The notes: generated by a model from the sequence alone, not told the origin. 64,000 bases of DNA from Sphingomonas naasensis (GCF_004792695.1 NZ_SRXU01000002.1:310001-374000), one strand, 5' to 3'. Shown: positions 11,675-20,644, counted from the stretch's first letter. Numbers and translations are program-made.

Positions 11675-13183
11675 CTATTTGCCTTCGACCCGCAGCATCA
11701 CCGCGCCGTGCGCCGGCACGTCGAAGGTCAGCGCATCCGCGCCAACCGCCTGCCCGCGCCACAGATCCCGTGCCGAGCGGATCGCGCCGAACCCCGCATC
11801 GGCCGCGCGCGCCTCGATCTTCGCGTTCGTCTCGCCGCGGTTGAACAGCGCCAGCGCCACCGCACCGTCGGCGAGCGGCTTGGCCCAGATCTCGAGCGCG
11901 CCGTCCTTGCGCACTGCCTTGCCCTGCACGCCCTTCGCGTCCTGATCGACCGCGATCACCTCGCGGTTCTCGAGCAGCCGCAAGATCGCGGGCGGGGTCA
12001 GGCGCAGATCATGCCCCATCAGCAGCGGCGCGGCGGACAGCGCCCATAGCGTCATGTGCGTCGTGTATTCCGCGTCGGACATGCCGCCATTGCCGAGTTC
12101 GAGCATGTCGGGATCGTTGAAGCCGTTCGGGCCGGTATGCCCGGGCTTGCCGTTCTTCTCGAAGCCGATCCGCGCCATCGTCGCATAATCGTCGGTGATG
12201 TCGCCTGTCGTCCGCCAGAGATGTCCGCCCACCTCGCGACCCCAGCTCCCGACGTCGAACCGGCCATATTCGCACAGCGAATAGACGAACGGGCGCCCCG
12301 TCGCCTGCAGCGCCGCGCCCATCTCGGCATAGCTGCGCTTCACCGTATCTGCGTCGGCATAGAAATATTCGCCCGAACACAGATCATATTTGAGATAGTC
12401 GACGCCCCAGTCAGCAAAGGTCTGCGCGTCCTGCCGAACATGGCCATAGCTGCCCTCGAACCCGGCGCAGGTGCGCGGCCCGGGCGAGCTGTAGATGCCG
12501 AGTTTGAGCCCCTTCGAATGGACGTAATCGGCGAGTGCCTTCATGTCGGGGAAGCTGGCGTTGGGCCGGATCTGCCCGTCGGGCCCACGCGTCCCCTGCC
12601 AGCCATCGTCGATGTTGACATAGACATAGCCGGCATCACGCAGGCCGGTGGCGACCATCGCGTCGGCCATCGCGCGGATCGTCTTGTCGTCGATCTTGTC
12701 GGCGAACTTGTTCCAGCTGCTCCACCCCATCGGTGGTGTCGGCGCCAGCGGCACCTGCGCGACCGGCGCCCAGGCCGGGAGCGTCTGGAAGCGGAAGGCC
12801 CGCGCCTCGGCATCGCGGGCCGATCCGCGATGCCCGCCGGCATCGATCTTCGACTCCCATAGCTGCCCCTCCAGCCGCACGCCCGCGGCCGTGCGCCGCA
12901 CGGTCCAGGTCCGGGTGGGGTTGGCGCGGTCGTTGAGATTGCGCACCTCGAAGGTGAGCACGCCATCCTCGACCCGGGCATTCTGCATCGTCACCGGCCC
13001 GTACCACTTCGTGGTCACCGCCCCGGTGATGCGCGCGCCGTCGCTCGCCACCTGCAACATGGTCACGCCTGGATTGGGGCCGGCATGATCGAACAGCCAG
13101 ACCCCGTCGAAGCGGGTCTGGGCGAGCGCCGCTCCCGGGGTGAGCGATGTGGTCAGGACGAGCGCGGTCAGCAGGTGTCGCAC
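11675..13183 (-). CDS. GH27 alpha-galactosidase with extra N-terminal domain
   Basis: A 502-residue secreted protein with a signal peptide ending ALAQ (residue 22). The GH27 catalytic domain begins at about residue 148 (TPPMGWSSWNKF). It carries IDDGWQG, the nucleophile in DYLKYDLC (D267) and the acid/base in NDPDML (D359), and ends with the usual C-terminal beta-domain. Residues 23-145 are an additional beta-rich region not part of the minimal GH27 fold. The enzyme releases alpha-linked galactose; GH27 also contains alpha-N-acetylgalactosaminidases. It is the last gene of the hydroxyproline-catabolism operon. Extensin serines carry alpha-galactose, so serine de-galactosylation is a reasonable inferred role. 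Confidence 0.9.
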   Translation of the reverse strand: MRHLLTALVLTTSLTPGAALAQTRFDGVWLFDHAGPNPGVTMLQVASDGARITGAVTTKWYGPVTMQNARVEDGVLTFEVRNLNDRANPTRTWTVRRTAAGVRLEGQLWESKIDAGGHRGSARDAEARAFRFQTLPAWAPVAQVPLAPTPPMGWSSWNKFADKIDDKTIRAMADAMVATGLRDAGYVYVNIDDGWQGTRGPDGQIRPNASFPDMKALADYVHSKGLKLGIYSSPGPRTCAGFEGSYGHVRQDAQTFADWGVDYLKYDLCSGEYFYADADTVKRSYAEMGAALQATGRPFVYSLCEYGRFDVGSWGREVGGHLWRTTGDITDDYATMARIGFEKNGKPGHTGPNGFNDPDMLELGNGGMSDAEYTTHMTLWALSAAPLLMGHDLRLTPPAILRLLENREVIAVDQDAKGVQGKAVRKDGALEIWAKPLADGAVALALFNRGETNAKIEARAADAGFGAIRSARDLWRGQAVGADALTFDVPAHGAVMLRVEGK

Positions 13184-13230
13184 AGGGCTACTCCTTGGTT
13201 CGGGTTTAGCAGTGAAAAATCAACGCGGCG

Positions 13231-14646
13231 TCAGACGGGCAGCGCCTGCCCCTTCACTTCGCTGTGCCGCCAGCCATAGGCGAAATAGACCGCCAGCCCG
13301 ATCGCGTTCCAGACGAGGAAGCGCAGGATCGTCGAGCTGGGCAGGCTGAACAGCAGATAGAGGCAACCGAAGATCGCGAGCGTCCCGACGACATAGGGCG
13401 CGGGGCAGCGGAACAGCCGCGGGGCGTCGGGCGCACGCTTGCGCAGCACCATCAGGCAGGCGCCGACCGCGATGAAGGCGAGCAGCGTCCCGGCATTGGC
13501 GAGCTCGGCAATCTCGTCGAGGCGGAAAAAGCCCGCGACCGCGGCGATGACCACACCCGTGATCAGGGTGATCAGCGTCGGCGCGCCGGTGCGCGGGCTC
13601 ACCTTGGCGAGGCTCCGGGGCAGCAGCCCGTCGCGCGCCATCACGAAGAAGATCCGGCTCTGCCCGTACATCATCACGAGGATCACCGAGGGCAGCGCGA
13701 CCACCGCGGCGAGCGCGATCAGATGCCCCGCCACCGGCTGTCCGAGCGTGCGCAGCACCAGCGCCAGCGGCTCGGGCGAGTTGGCGAGCTGCTGATACGG
13801 CAAGGCGCCGACCGCGGCGATCGCCACCGCCATGTAGATCAGCGTGCAGACCAGCATCGAGCCGACGATGCCGATGGTCAGATCACGGCCCGGACGCTTG
13901 GCTTCCTCGGCCGAGGTCGCGACCGCGTCGAACCCGTAAAAGGCGAAGAATACGATCGCAGCGGCCGCCATCACCCCGCGCTTCTCGCCACCCGTCTCCA
14001 CCGAGCCGAAGCCATAGGGCATGAAGGGGTGGAGGTTGTCCGCGTTGAACGCGGGAAGCGCGAAGGAGACGAACACCGCCAGCGCCACCAGCTTGATGAT
14101 CACCAGCACGATGTTGAGCGTCGCGCTCTCGCGCGTGCCGGCGACGAGCATCCCCATCACCCCGAGCGCGACGACCACCGCGGGCAGGTTGATGATCCCG
14201 CCGGCATGCGGGCCGACCAGCAGCATCGCCGGCAGATGCACGCCGGCGGCCTGCAGCCATCCCACCAGATAGCCCGACCAGCCGACCGCCACGGTCGAGC
14301 AGGCGAGCGAATATTCGAGGACGAGGCTCCAGCCGACCACCCAGGCGATCTTCTCGCCGAGCGCGGCATAGCTGAAGGTATAGGCGCTGCCGGCCGCGGG
14401 GATCATCGTCGCGAGCTCGGCATAGGCGAGCGCAGCGCAGGCGCACACCGCGCCGGCGATCGCGAAGGCGAGGATCACCGCCGGCCCCGCGCGTTCGGCG
14501 CCGACGCCGGTCAGCGTGTAGATGCCGGTACCGACGATCGCGCCCACGCCCAGCGCGATCAGATGCGGCCAACTCAAGGTCTTGGCGAGTGCATGGCCCT
14601 CCGCGTGCTTCGTGACTGAATCGAGCGATTTGCGCGGACCGAACAT
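13231..14646 (-). CDS. APC-family amino-acid permease
   Basis: A 471-residue inner-membrane transporter of the amino acid-polyamine-organocation superfamily, cationic-amino-acid-transporter branch. It has a short cytoplasmic N terminus, the TM1 signature GVGAIVGTGIYTLTG at about residues 33-48, and about 12 membrane segments. It sits between the GntR gene (28 bases) and the GH27 gene (47 bases) in the hydroxyproline operon, so hydroxyproline, proline or a small Hyp peptide is the likely substrate. That is inferred from context; the family alone would suggest a general amino-acid substrate. Confidence 0.88.
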   Translation of the reverse strand: MFGPRKSLDSVTKHAEGHALAKTLSWPHLIALGVGAIVGTGIYTLTGVGAERAGPAVILAFAIAGAVCACAALAYAELATMIPAAGSAYTFSYAALGEKIAWVVGWSLVLEYSLACSTVAVGWSGYLVGWLQAAGVHLPAMLLVGPHAGGIINLPAVVVALGVMGMLVAGTRESATLNIVLVIIKLVALAVFVSFALPAFNADNLHPFMPYGFGSVETGGEKRGVMAAAAIVFFAFYGFDAVATSAEEAKRPGRDLTIGIVGSMLVCTLIYMAVAIAAVGALPYQQLANSPEPLALVLRTLGQPVAGHLIALAAVVALPSVILVMMYGQSRIFFVMARDGLLPRSLAKVSPRTGAPTLITLITGVVIAAVAGFFRLDEIAELANAGTLLAFIAVGACLMVLRKRAPDAPRLFRCPAPYVVGTLAIFGCLYLLFSLPSSTILRFLVWNAIGLAVYFAYGWRHSEVKGQALPV

Positions 14647-14674
14647 GCAGTTTCCCCCCTGAACGTACGGGCGA

Positions 14675-15325
14675 CTAGGTCGCCGAACCGAATTGCTGTT
14701 TCAGATCGTCCAGCGTGCCCTGGATGTGCTGGGTGAGCAGCGCCGTCAGCTTGCCGCCGTCGCGCGCGAGCCACGCGTCGAGCAAATCCTGATGCTCGGT
14801 ATGCGCGCGCGATTCGCGCCCCGCCGGCTGGAGATGCGCGACGACGTAGCGCTCCGAGAGGATCGACAGGCGCTCGACCAGCTGGGTGGTCAGCAGCCGC
14901 CCGCCGGGGCGGACCAGCGCGGTGTGGAAGTCGCGATTGCGCACCGCCACTTCGGCGAGATTGCTGGTCGCGGCGCCGTCGAGACGGTGGAACGCCTCGA
15001 TCGCGGCGGTGCGGTCCGCCTCGCTCGCCCGCTCGGCGGCATAGACCGCGGCGGGCGGCTCGATCGCGAGCCGGAGCACGTAGATCTCGTCCACCTGCCC
15101 CATCGACATCGGTTGGACGAAATAGCCGCGATTGGCGTGGCTGGTCAGCAATCCTTCCTGCTCGAGCCGCGCCAGCGCCTCGCGCAGCGGGATCTTGCTG
15201 ACGCCGAGCTCGGTGGCCAGCGCATCCTGGCGGATCGGCAAATTGTCCGGCAGTCGTCCGGTCACGATCTGCTCGCGCACGATCTCGAAGACTCGATCGG
15301 CAAGCGTGCGTACGACGATGCTCAT
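14675..15325 (-). CDS. GntR family regulator, FCD (FadR-like) subgroup
   Basis: A 216-residue regulator. The N-terminal winged helix includes TELGVSKIPLREALARLEQEGL (central part at about residues 38-55). The FCD ligand domain is all-helical and carries the conserved His/Asp-type residues. The ATG at 15325 was chosen over an upstream frame opening because AGGAGAGG lies directly ahead of it. It is embedded between the epimerase and permease genes. Hydroxyproline operons in rhizobia are controlled by an FCD-type GntR protein (HypR, from memory), so a hydroxyproline or imine sensor is likely. Whether it or the second FCD regulator at 27446 binds the TATACGRT sites cannot be told from sequence. 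Confidence 0.9.
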   Translation of the reverse strand: MSIVVRTLADRVFEIVREQIVTGRLPDNLPIRQDALATELGVSKIPLREALARLEQEGLLTSHANRGYFVQPMSMGQVDEIYVLRLAIEPPAAVYAAERASEADRTAAIEAFHRLDGAATSNLAEVAVRNRDFHTALVRPGGRLLTTQLVERLSILSERYVVAHLQPAGRESRAHTEHQDLLDAWLARDGGKLTALLTQHIQGTLDDLKQQFGSAT

Positions 15326-15386
15326 GATCGCCTCTCCTTGCTGTGGGAGCGCCTCTGTTCGAACGAACGGCGCGGAAGCCAAACCA

Positions 15387-16385
15387 TTACTTGACCAAAA
15401 ACCCTTCCCAGAAAGGATCAGCCCGATCAATCCAGATCGTGTTGAAGCCGGTTGCGATTGCGGAACCCTCGATCGAGGGAATGATGGCCGATTGGTCGCC
15501 GAGGCGGGTCTCCGCCTCGACGCGGCCGATGAAACGGCTGCCGATATAGCTTTCGTGGACGAAGCGATCGCCTACCGCCAGCCTGCCCGAAGCGGCCAGA
15601 TGCGCCAGCCGCGCGGACGTCCCCGTGCCGCACGGGCTGCGGTCGATCGCCTTGTCGCCATAGAAGACCGCGTTGCGCCCGTCCGCCCCGTCGCCGCGCG
15701 GCGCATCCGCCCACAGCACATGGCTGACGCCACGGATGGTCGGGTCGAGCGGATGGACCGGCTCGAACTTCGCGCGCACCGCCGCGCGGATCCGCGCGCT
15801 GAGATCGATCAGCCGCGACGCGCCGAGATCGTCGAGCCCGGTATAGCCACCCTGCGGCTCGATGATCGCGTAATAATTGCCGCCATAGGCGACGTCGATC
15901 GACAGCGGTCCGAGCCCGTCGACCTCGACTTCGATCCCGCGCGCCGCGACATAGGAGGGCACATTGGTGATGCGCACCGAAGTGACCTTCTCGCCCTCAC
16001 GGGCATAGGCGATCTCGATCACTCCCGCCGGCACTTCGACCCGTAGCTTGCCTGGCTCCGCGGGCTGGATCAGCCCATGTTCGAGCCCGAAGGTGACGAT
16101 CCCGATCGTGCCGTGGCCGCACATCGGCAGGCACCCCGAGGTCTCGATGAACAGGATGCCGACATCGGCATCGGCGCGCGTCGGGGGATAGAGAAAGCCG
16201 CCCGACATCATGTCGTGCCCGCGCGGCTCGAAGCACAGGCCCGTCCGGATCCAGTCGAAGCGCGTCAGGAAATCCTGCCGCCTTTCCGACATCGACGCGC
16301 CCTTGAGCAGCGGCGCCCCGCCGGCGACCAGCCGGACCGGATTGCCGGCCGTGTGGCCGTCGATGCAGAAAAAGGTGTGGCGCAT
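15387..16385 (-). CDS. 4-hydroxyproline 2-epimerase (proline racemase family)
   Basis: A 332-residue cytoplasmic protein of the proline racemase fold. Both catalytic cysteines are present: C89 in PMCGHGT and C252 in RSPCGTGTS. Two cysteines fit a racemase or epimerase. Trans-3-hydroxyproline dehydratases have Thr at the second position, so that activity is disfavoured. The predicted reaction converts trans-4-hydroxy-L-proline to cis-4-hydroxy-D-proline, the first step of Hyp catabolism. Neighbours provide the next two steps: D-Hyp oxidation (17377) and deamination (16392). The gene starts six bases after the deaminase stop. Proline racemase remains a less likely alternative. Confidence 0.88.
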   Translation of the reverse strand: MRHTFFCIDGHTAGNPVRLVAGGAPLLKGASMSERRQDFLTRFDWIRTGLCFEPRGHDMMSGGFLYPPTRADADVGILFIETSGCLPMCGHGTIGIVTFGLEHGLIQPAEPGKLRVEVPAGVIEIAYAREGEKVTSVRITNVPSYVAARGIEVEVDGLGPLSIDVAYGGNYYAIIEPQGGYTGLDDLGASRLIDLSARIRAAVRAKFEPVHPLDPTIRGVSHVLWADAPRGDGADGRNAVFYGDKAIDRSPCGTGTSARLAHLAASGRLAVGDRFVHESYIGSRFIGRVEAETRLGDQSAIIPSIEGSAIATGFNTIWIDRADPFWEGFLVK

Positions 16386-16391
16386 CCGGGG

Positions 16392-17306
16392 TCAGGCGGC
16401 CTGCGCGGCGGTCAGCGTCGGCCGGGTCGCCGCCGCCTTCTCGACCATGGCGATCACTTCGGCGCGACGCGCGCCTTCGAGCGGATAGCGCGGCGGCAGC
16501 ACGCGCTCGGAGCCGCGGCCCATCACCTGCTCGGCGAGCTTGATCGACTGGACGAGGTCATGCTCGGCATCGAGATGGAGCAGCGGCATGAACCAGCGAT
16601 AGATCTCCAGCGCCTTGGCATAGTCGCCGCGCTCGAACGCCGCGACGAGCTCGACCGACTCCTTCGGAAACGCATTGGTGAGGCCCGAAACCCAGCCCTG
16701 CGCACCGAGGAACAGCCCCTCCAGCGCGACGTCGTCGAGCCCGGCGAACAGCACGTACCGATCGCCAAACGCATTGCGGAAATCGGTGAAGCGCCGCGTA
16801 TCGGGCGCCGATTCCTTGACCGCGACGATGTTCTTCACCGGCTGGAGCGCCTCGAGCACTTCATTGTCGATCACCGAGCGATAGGCGGGCGGATTGTTGT
16901 AGAGCATGATCGGCAACCCGGTCTGGTCCGCCACGCCCTTGAAATGCGCGACCATCTCGTGCGGCTTGGGCACATAGACCATCGGCGGCAGTACCATCAG
17001 CCCGTCGGCGCCCGCCTTTTCGGCTGCCTGGGCATAGCGAACGGCGCGGCGCGTGTCATATTCGGAGACGCCGGTGATCACGGGGACACGGCCATCGACC
17101 ACTTCGACGATCGCGGAGAGCACGCTGACCTTCTCACCGAAATCGAGCGAGTTGTTCTCGCCCACGGTCCCGAGCGCGATCACCCCGGTGACGCCGTCGC
17201 GGATGAGATCGTCCACCACTCGCTGGGTGTCGCTCAGATCGATCGAGAGATCGTCTCTCAGCTGAGTGGTCACCGCCGGAAATACGCCCTTCCAACCGAT
17301 CGTCAT
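16392..17306 (-). CDS. DapA-family lyase, probable 1-pyrroline-4-hydroxy-2-carboxylate deaminase
   Basis: A 304-residue DHDPS/NAL-family TIM barrel. The Schiff-base lysine is K164 in VAVKES, the catalytic Tyr is Y136 in LYNNP, and the N-terminal GTVGENNSL loop is present. In hydroxyproline degradation this family member converts delta-1-pyrroline-4-hydroxy-2-carboxylate to alpha-ketoglutarate semialdehyde plus ammonia. It is the first gene of a five-gene minus-strand unit (lyase, epimerase, GntR, permease, GH27). It diverges from the D-Hyp dehydrogenase gene across a 70-base promoter region with operator site C. A true dihydrodipicolinate synthase is unlikely given the neighbours. Upstream in-frame extension is not supported; ATG 17306 gives the standard N terminus. 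Confidence 0.85.
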   Translation of the reverse strand: MTIGWKGVFPAVTTQLRDDLSIDLSDTQRVVDDLIRDGVTGVIALGTVGENNSLDFGEKVSVLSAIVEVVDGRVPVITGVSEYDTRRAVRYAQAAEKAGADGLMVLPPMVYVPKPHEMVAHFKGVADQTGLPIMLYNNPPAYRSVIDNEVLEALQPVKNIVAVKESAPDTRRFTDFRNAFGDRYVLFAGLDDVALEGLFLGAQGWVSGLTNAFPKESVELVAAFERGDYAKALEIYRWFMPLLHLDAEHDLVQSIKLAEQVMGRGSERVLPPRYPLEGARRAEVIAMVEKAAATRPTLTAAQAA

Positions 17307-17330
17307 CTGGTACCCCGTTCTTGAAGTCGA

Positions 17331-17346
17331 ATAACGTATACGATAT
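17331..17346. promoter_or_regulatory. Operator site C between the divergent Hyp operons
   Basis: ATAACGTATACGATAT is palindromic at 14 of 16 positions, with a perfect CGTATACG core at 17335-17342 and the octamer TATACGAT at 17337-17344. It is placed to control both the DapA-family gene (start 17306, minus) and the dehydrogenase (start 17377, plus). Confidence 0.65.
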
Positions 17347-17376
17347 AGAATTTTGCGTTGCAATAGAGGATAGTCG

Positions 17377-18606
17377 GTGAGCCGGATTACGATTGTGGGC
17401 GGTGGGGTGATAGGCCTGAGTTGCGCGTCCGCGCTGCTGCGCGCCGGGCATCGGGTGACTGTTCTGGAGGCGTCCCCGATCCGGGACGCGGCGTCGTGGG
17501 GCAATGCCGGGCATATCGCGACGGAACAGGTCGCGCCGCTCGCCTCGCCCGCCAGCCTGCGATCGGCATGGGGTCGGCGTTTCGCCGTGGGCGGCGCGCT
17601 CGATTTGCCGCTGCACGCGATCGGCACGTGGCTCCCGTTCGCCCTGCGCTTCGTCGCAGCCGCCCGGCCCCACCGCTTCCGCGCCGGAAGCAGCGCGTTG
17701 CGGGCACTCCTCGCCGAGGCGCTGCCGGCCTGGCAACGCACCCCCTGGGCCGGGCAATATCTCCGAACCGCAGGGCATTTCGTCCTGTGGGAGGATGCCG
17801 GCAAGGCGGCTGCCGGCGCGGCGGCATGGCGCACGGCGGATATCGGCACCGCCCGGATCGACGACGTCGACGCCGGAGAGATCGCCAGACTGCAAGCGCT
17901 GACGAGCGCCCCGATCGCGGGCGCCCTGCACTTCACCGGCACTGGTCAGATCGCCGATCTCGACCAGCTTGCCGCCGCGATGGAGCGCGACATCGTCGCG
18001 CAGGGCGGCGCGATCGTGCGCGAGACCGGCACGATGACCTTCGCGCATGGCGAGGCGCAGGTGCCCGGGCACGAGGCCGATCTGGTGCTGGTCGCGGCCG
18101 GCGTCCGCAGCAAGCAACTGGTGGAAGCTGCGGGCCATCGCGCGCCGATCCTCGCCGAGCGCGGTTATCATATCCGCGCCGCCGCCGATCGCTGGCCACA
18201 GGACCTCCCGCCGATCGTGTTCGAGGATCGGTCGATGATCGTCACACGCTATGCCGACAGCGTGCAGGCCGCGAGCTTCGTCGAGCTGGCGAGCCCCGAT
18301 GCCCCGCCCGATCCGCGCAAATGGCGGCGGCTCGAGCGCCATGTCGCCGAGCTCGGCCTGCCGATGGGCGCGCCGTTCACCCGCTGGATGGGCGCACGCC
18401 CCACCCTTCCCGACTATCTCCCCGCGATCGGCCGCTCGCGCCGCGCGGCCAATCTGCTCTACGCCTTCGGGCATCAGCATCTCGGGCTGACGCTCGCTCC
18501 GATCACCGCCGAGCTCGTCGCGGCCTTGGCGAAGGACACCCACACCCCCATCGATCTCGCCCCGTTCGACCTCGAGCGTTTCGGCGGCAAAGGAGGAATT
18601 GCATGA
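17377..18606 (+). CDS. FAD-dependent D-amino-acid oxidoreductase, probable D-hydroxyproline dehydrogenase
   Basis: A 409-residue DAO/DadA-family flavoprotein. The Rossmann dinucleotide motif GGGVIGLSCA begins at residue 8. A C-terminal substrate and FAD segment contains ARPTLPDYLPAIG and GHQHLGLTLAP. The predicted reaction is oxidation of cis-4-hydroxy-D-proline to delta-1-pyrroline-4-hydroxy-2-carboxylate, passing electrons to the respiratory chain. It starts with GTG at 17377 behind AGAGGA. It heads a plus-strand unit whose genes overlap by ATGA (M24 peptidase, then a HExxH lipoprotein). The assignment rests on family plus location opposite the epimerase and deaminase; D-alanine dehydrogenase is the alternative. 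Confidence 0.85.
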   Translation: MSRITIVGGGVIGLSCASALLRAGHRVTVLEASPIRDAASWGNAGHIATEQVAPLASPASLRSAWGRRFAVGGALDLPLHAIGTWLPFALRFVAAARPHRFRAGSSALRALLAEALPAWQRTPWAGQYLRTAGHFVLWEDAGKAAAGAAAWRTADIGTARIDDVDAGEIARLQALTSAPIAGALHFTGTGQIADLDQLAAAMERDIVAQGGAIVRETGTMTFAHGEAQVPGHEADLVLVAAGVRSKQLVEAAGHRAPILAERGYHIRAAADRWPQDLPPIVFEDRSMIVTRYADSVQAASFVELASPDAPPDPRKWRRLERHVAELGLPMGAPFTRWMGARPTLPDYLPAIGRSRRAANLLYAFGHQHLGLTLAPITAELVAALAKDTHTPIDLAPFDLERFGGKGGIA

Positions 18607-19781
18607 CCATCGGCGGCTCGACCATCGCGGCGGAACTCGCCGGGCTGGAGCAATGGCATTCGCCCGCTCCCCGGATCGGCCGGGAGGAGCGCGATGCGCG
18701 TCTGTCGCGGGCACGCGAACGGCTCGCCGCGATCGGCGCCGATGCCTTGCTCGTCAACGCCGGCGCCAGCCTGCGCTATTTCACCGGCGTGGCATGGTCG
18801 CCGACCGAGCGGCTGGTGGCGATGCTGCTTCCCCGCAACGGCCGGCCGCAGATCGTCTGCCCCGCCTTCGAACGCGGATCGCTCGAGGCCGAGCTCGCGA
18901 TCGACGCCGATCTGCTGCTCTGGGAAGAGGATGAGAGCCCCGTCGCCCTGGTCGCCGACGCGCTCGCCCCGGGTGCGGTGCTCGCGCTCGATCCGCTCCT
19001 GCCCTTCCATTGGTCCGAGCCGCTGCGGGCGTCGTTCCGCCCGGTCTCGGCCGCGCCGGTGATCGATGCCCTGCGCATGATCAAATCCGCCGCCGAGCTT
19101 GCCTTGATGCGGCAGGCCAAGCAGATGACGCTCGAGGTTCATCGGCGGGCGGCGCGCATCCTCGCGCCGGGAATCCGCGCCAGCACGGTCAAGCGCTTCA
19201 TCGACGACGCGCACCGGGCGCTCGGCGCCGCGGGCTCGACCTTCTGCGCAGTCCAGTTCGGCACCGCCACGGCCTTTCCGCACGGTCTGCCCGGCGATCA
19301 GCAGCTCGGGGAAGGCGAACTCGTGCTGATCGACACCGGCTGCACGATCGACGGCTATCATTCTGACATCACCCGCACCTATGCGTTCGGCGCGGTCGGC
19401 GACGAGATCCGCGCGACATGGGATCTGGAGAAGGAGGCGCAGGCCGCCGCTTTCGCCGCCTGTCGTCCCGGCGAGCCCTGTGAGAGCGTCGACCACGCCG
19501 CGCGCAGAGTGCTCGAAAAGGCCGGGCTAGGGCCCGACTATCATCTGCCCGGCCTGCCCCACCGCACCGGCCACGGCATCGGCCTCGCGATCCACGAACC
19601 CGCCTATCTCGTCCGCGGCGACCGCACGCTGCTGGCTCCGGGCATGTGCTTCTCGAACGAGCCGATGATCGTCGTCCCCGATCGCTACGGCATCCGGCTG
19701 GAAGACCATATGCACGTGACCGAGGACGGCGCGGCATGGTTCACCGAGCCGCAGCATTCGCTCGATCGGCCCTTCGCATGA
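18603..19781 (+). CDS. M24 family metallopeptidase (Xaa-Pro dipeptidase/aminopeptidase type)
   Basis: A 392-residue protein. Residues 1 to about 160 are the creatinase-like N-terminal domain; the rest is the pita-bread M24 fold. All five metal ligands are visible: D244 and D255 in IDTGCTIDGYHSDITRTY, H324 in GHGIG, E353 in SNEPMI and E367 in RLEDHMHV. M24 enzymes of this type cut peptide bonds next to proline or hydroxyproline. No signal peptide is seen, so it would act on imported peptides in the cytoplasm. Its ATG overlaps the stop of the D-Hyp dehydrogenase by four bases, giving translational coupling and linking peptide cleavage to hydroxyproline oxidation. Confidence 0.9.
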   Translation: MTIGGSTIAAELAGLEQWHSPAPRIGREERDARLSRARERLAAIGADALLVNAGASLRYFTGVAWSPTERLVAMLLPRNGRPQIVCPAFERGSLEAELAIDADLLLWEEDESPVALVADALAPGAVLALDPLLPFHWSEPLRASFRPVSAAPVIDALRMIKSAAELALMRQAKQMTLEVHRRAARILAPGIRASTVKRFIDDAHRALGAAGSTFCAVQFGTATAFPHGLPGDQQLGEGELVLIDTGCTIDGYHSDITRTYAFGAVGDEIRATWDLEKEAQAAAFAACRPGEPCESVDHAARRVLEKAGLGPDYHLPGLPHRTGHGIGLAIHEPAYLVRGDRTLLAPGMCFSNEPMIVVPDRYGIRLEDHMHVTEDGAAWFTEPQHSLDRPFA

Positions 19782-20644
19782 AGCGCGCCACCGCGTTGCT
19801 GCTCGGCGCGCTGACGCTGGCCTCTTGCGCCGCGCGGGTCGGCCCGCCGCCGCCGGTGCTCAAGCTCGATCCGTTCTACGCCAAGTCGCTCGATGCCGGC
19901 GGCATTCCGATCTCGGCCTCCGGCGCGGTGCCCGACAAGGCGCTGCGCGCCGCCCGGATGCTGATCGTCGAGATGCTCGCGCGCCGGCCCGATTTGCGGC
20001 GCACGCTGGTCGCGGCCGGGCAGCGGGTGATGGTGATGGGCGTCGACGAGCAGACGCTCGACGTCCCCGAGCAGCGCGACTGGAAGAAGCCGGCGATCGA
20101 CGATCCGCGGCTCACCATCTGCGAGCGCAAACTCTATGACGAGCGGATCGGCAGGTTCACCGACCGCGAATATTGGGGCCGCCGCGCCCGCGGCATGGGC
20201 GGGCTGCTGACCAGCGCCGCGACCGAGAACCTGCTCGGCGTGCCGGACACGCGTTATTATGGCGAGACGATCCTGATCCACGAATTCTCGCACGCGATCC
20301 TCGACGCGGTGCAGACCGCCGATCCCGCGCTCTACGCGCAGGTCGAGGCGGCCTATGCCGCAGCCGCCGCGAAGGGGCTCTGGGCCGGCGAATATGGCGC
20401 GACCACGATCCAGGAATATTGGGCCGAGGGCACCCAATTCTGGTTCAACTCGAACAAGCTCGCGGTGATCGACGGCGTCCGCGTGCTTTCCGATGCCGAC
20501 CTCGCCCGCCACGATCCCGCGCTCGCCGCGGTGCTCCGCGCGGTCTATGGCGAGCGTCACCGGCTGCGAGGCGATCCGTTCTACATGCACCCTGCGCGCG
20601 TGCCGGCCGGTCCGCTCCCGAAGAGCACGGCCGAGAGGTGCTGA
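19778..20644 (+). CDS. Putative zinc metallopeptidase lipoprotein
   Basis: A 288-residue protein with a lipobox LASC (Cys17), so anchored to a membrane, probably facing the periplasm. A zinc-peptidase motif HEFSH is at residues 168-172. A downstream EYWAEGTQFWF (E213/E217) could supply the third ligand, as in gluzincin-like proteins. I do not recognise a named family beyond that. It overlaps the M24 gene by ATGA and is the last gene of the plus-strand unit, ending four bases before the convergent GH43 stop. Coupling to an Xaa-Pro peptidase and D-Hyp dehydrogenase suggests trimming of hydroxyproline-rich peptides, which is inference. Confidence 0.8.
   Translation: MKRATALLLGALTLASCAARVGPPPPVLKLDPFYAKSLDAGGIPISASGAVPDKALRAARMLIVEMLARRPDLRRTLVAAGQRVMVMGVDEQTLDVPEQRDWKKPAIDDPRLTICERKLYDERIGRFTDREYWGRRARGMGGLLTSAATENLLGVPDTRYYGETILIHEFSHAILDAVQTADPALYAQVEAAYAAAAAKGLWAGEYGATTIQEYWAEGTQFWFNSNKLAVIDGVRVLSDADLARHDPALAAVLRAVYGERHRLRGDPFYMHPARVPAGPLPKSTAERC

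Noticed and set aside
15387..16385. Trans-3-hydroxy-L-proline dehydratase
   Set aside because: Both catalytic cysteines are present (C89, C252); the dehydratase has Thr at the second position.
17307..17942. N-terminal extension of the DapA-family frame
   Set aside because: Antisense to the FAD oxidoreductase; the family N terminus begins at 17306.
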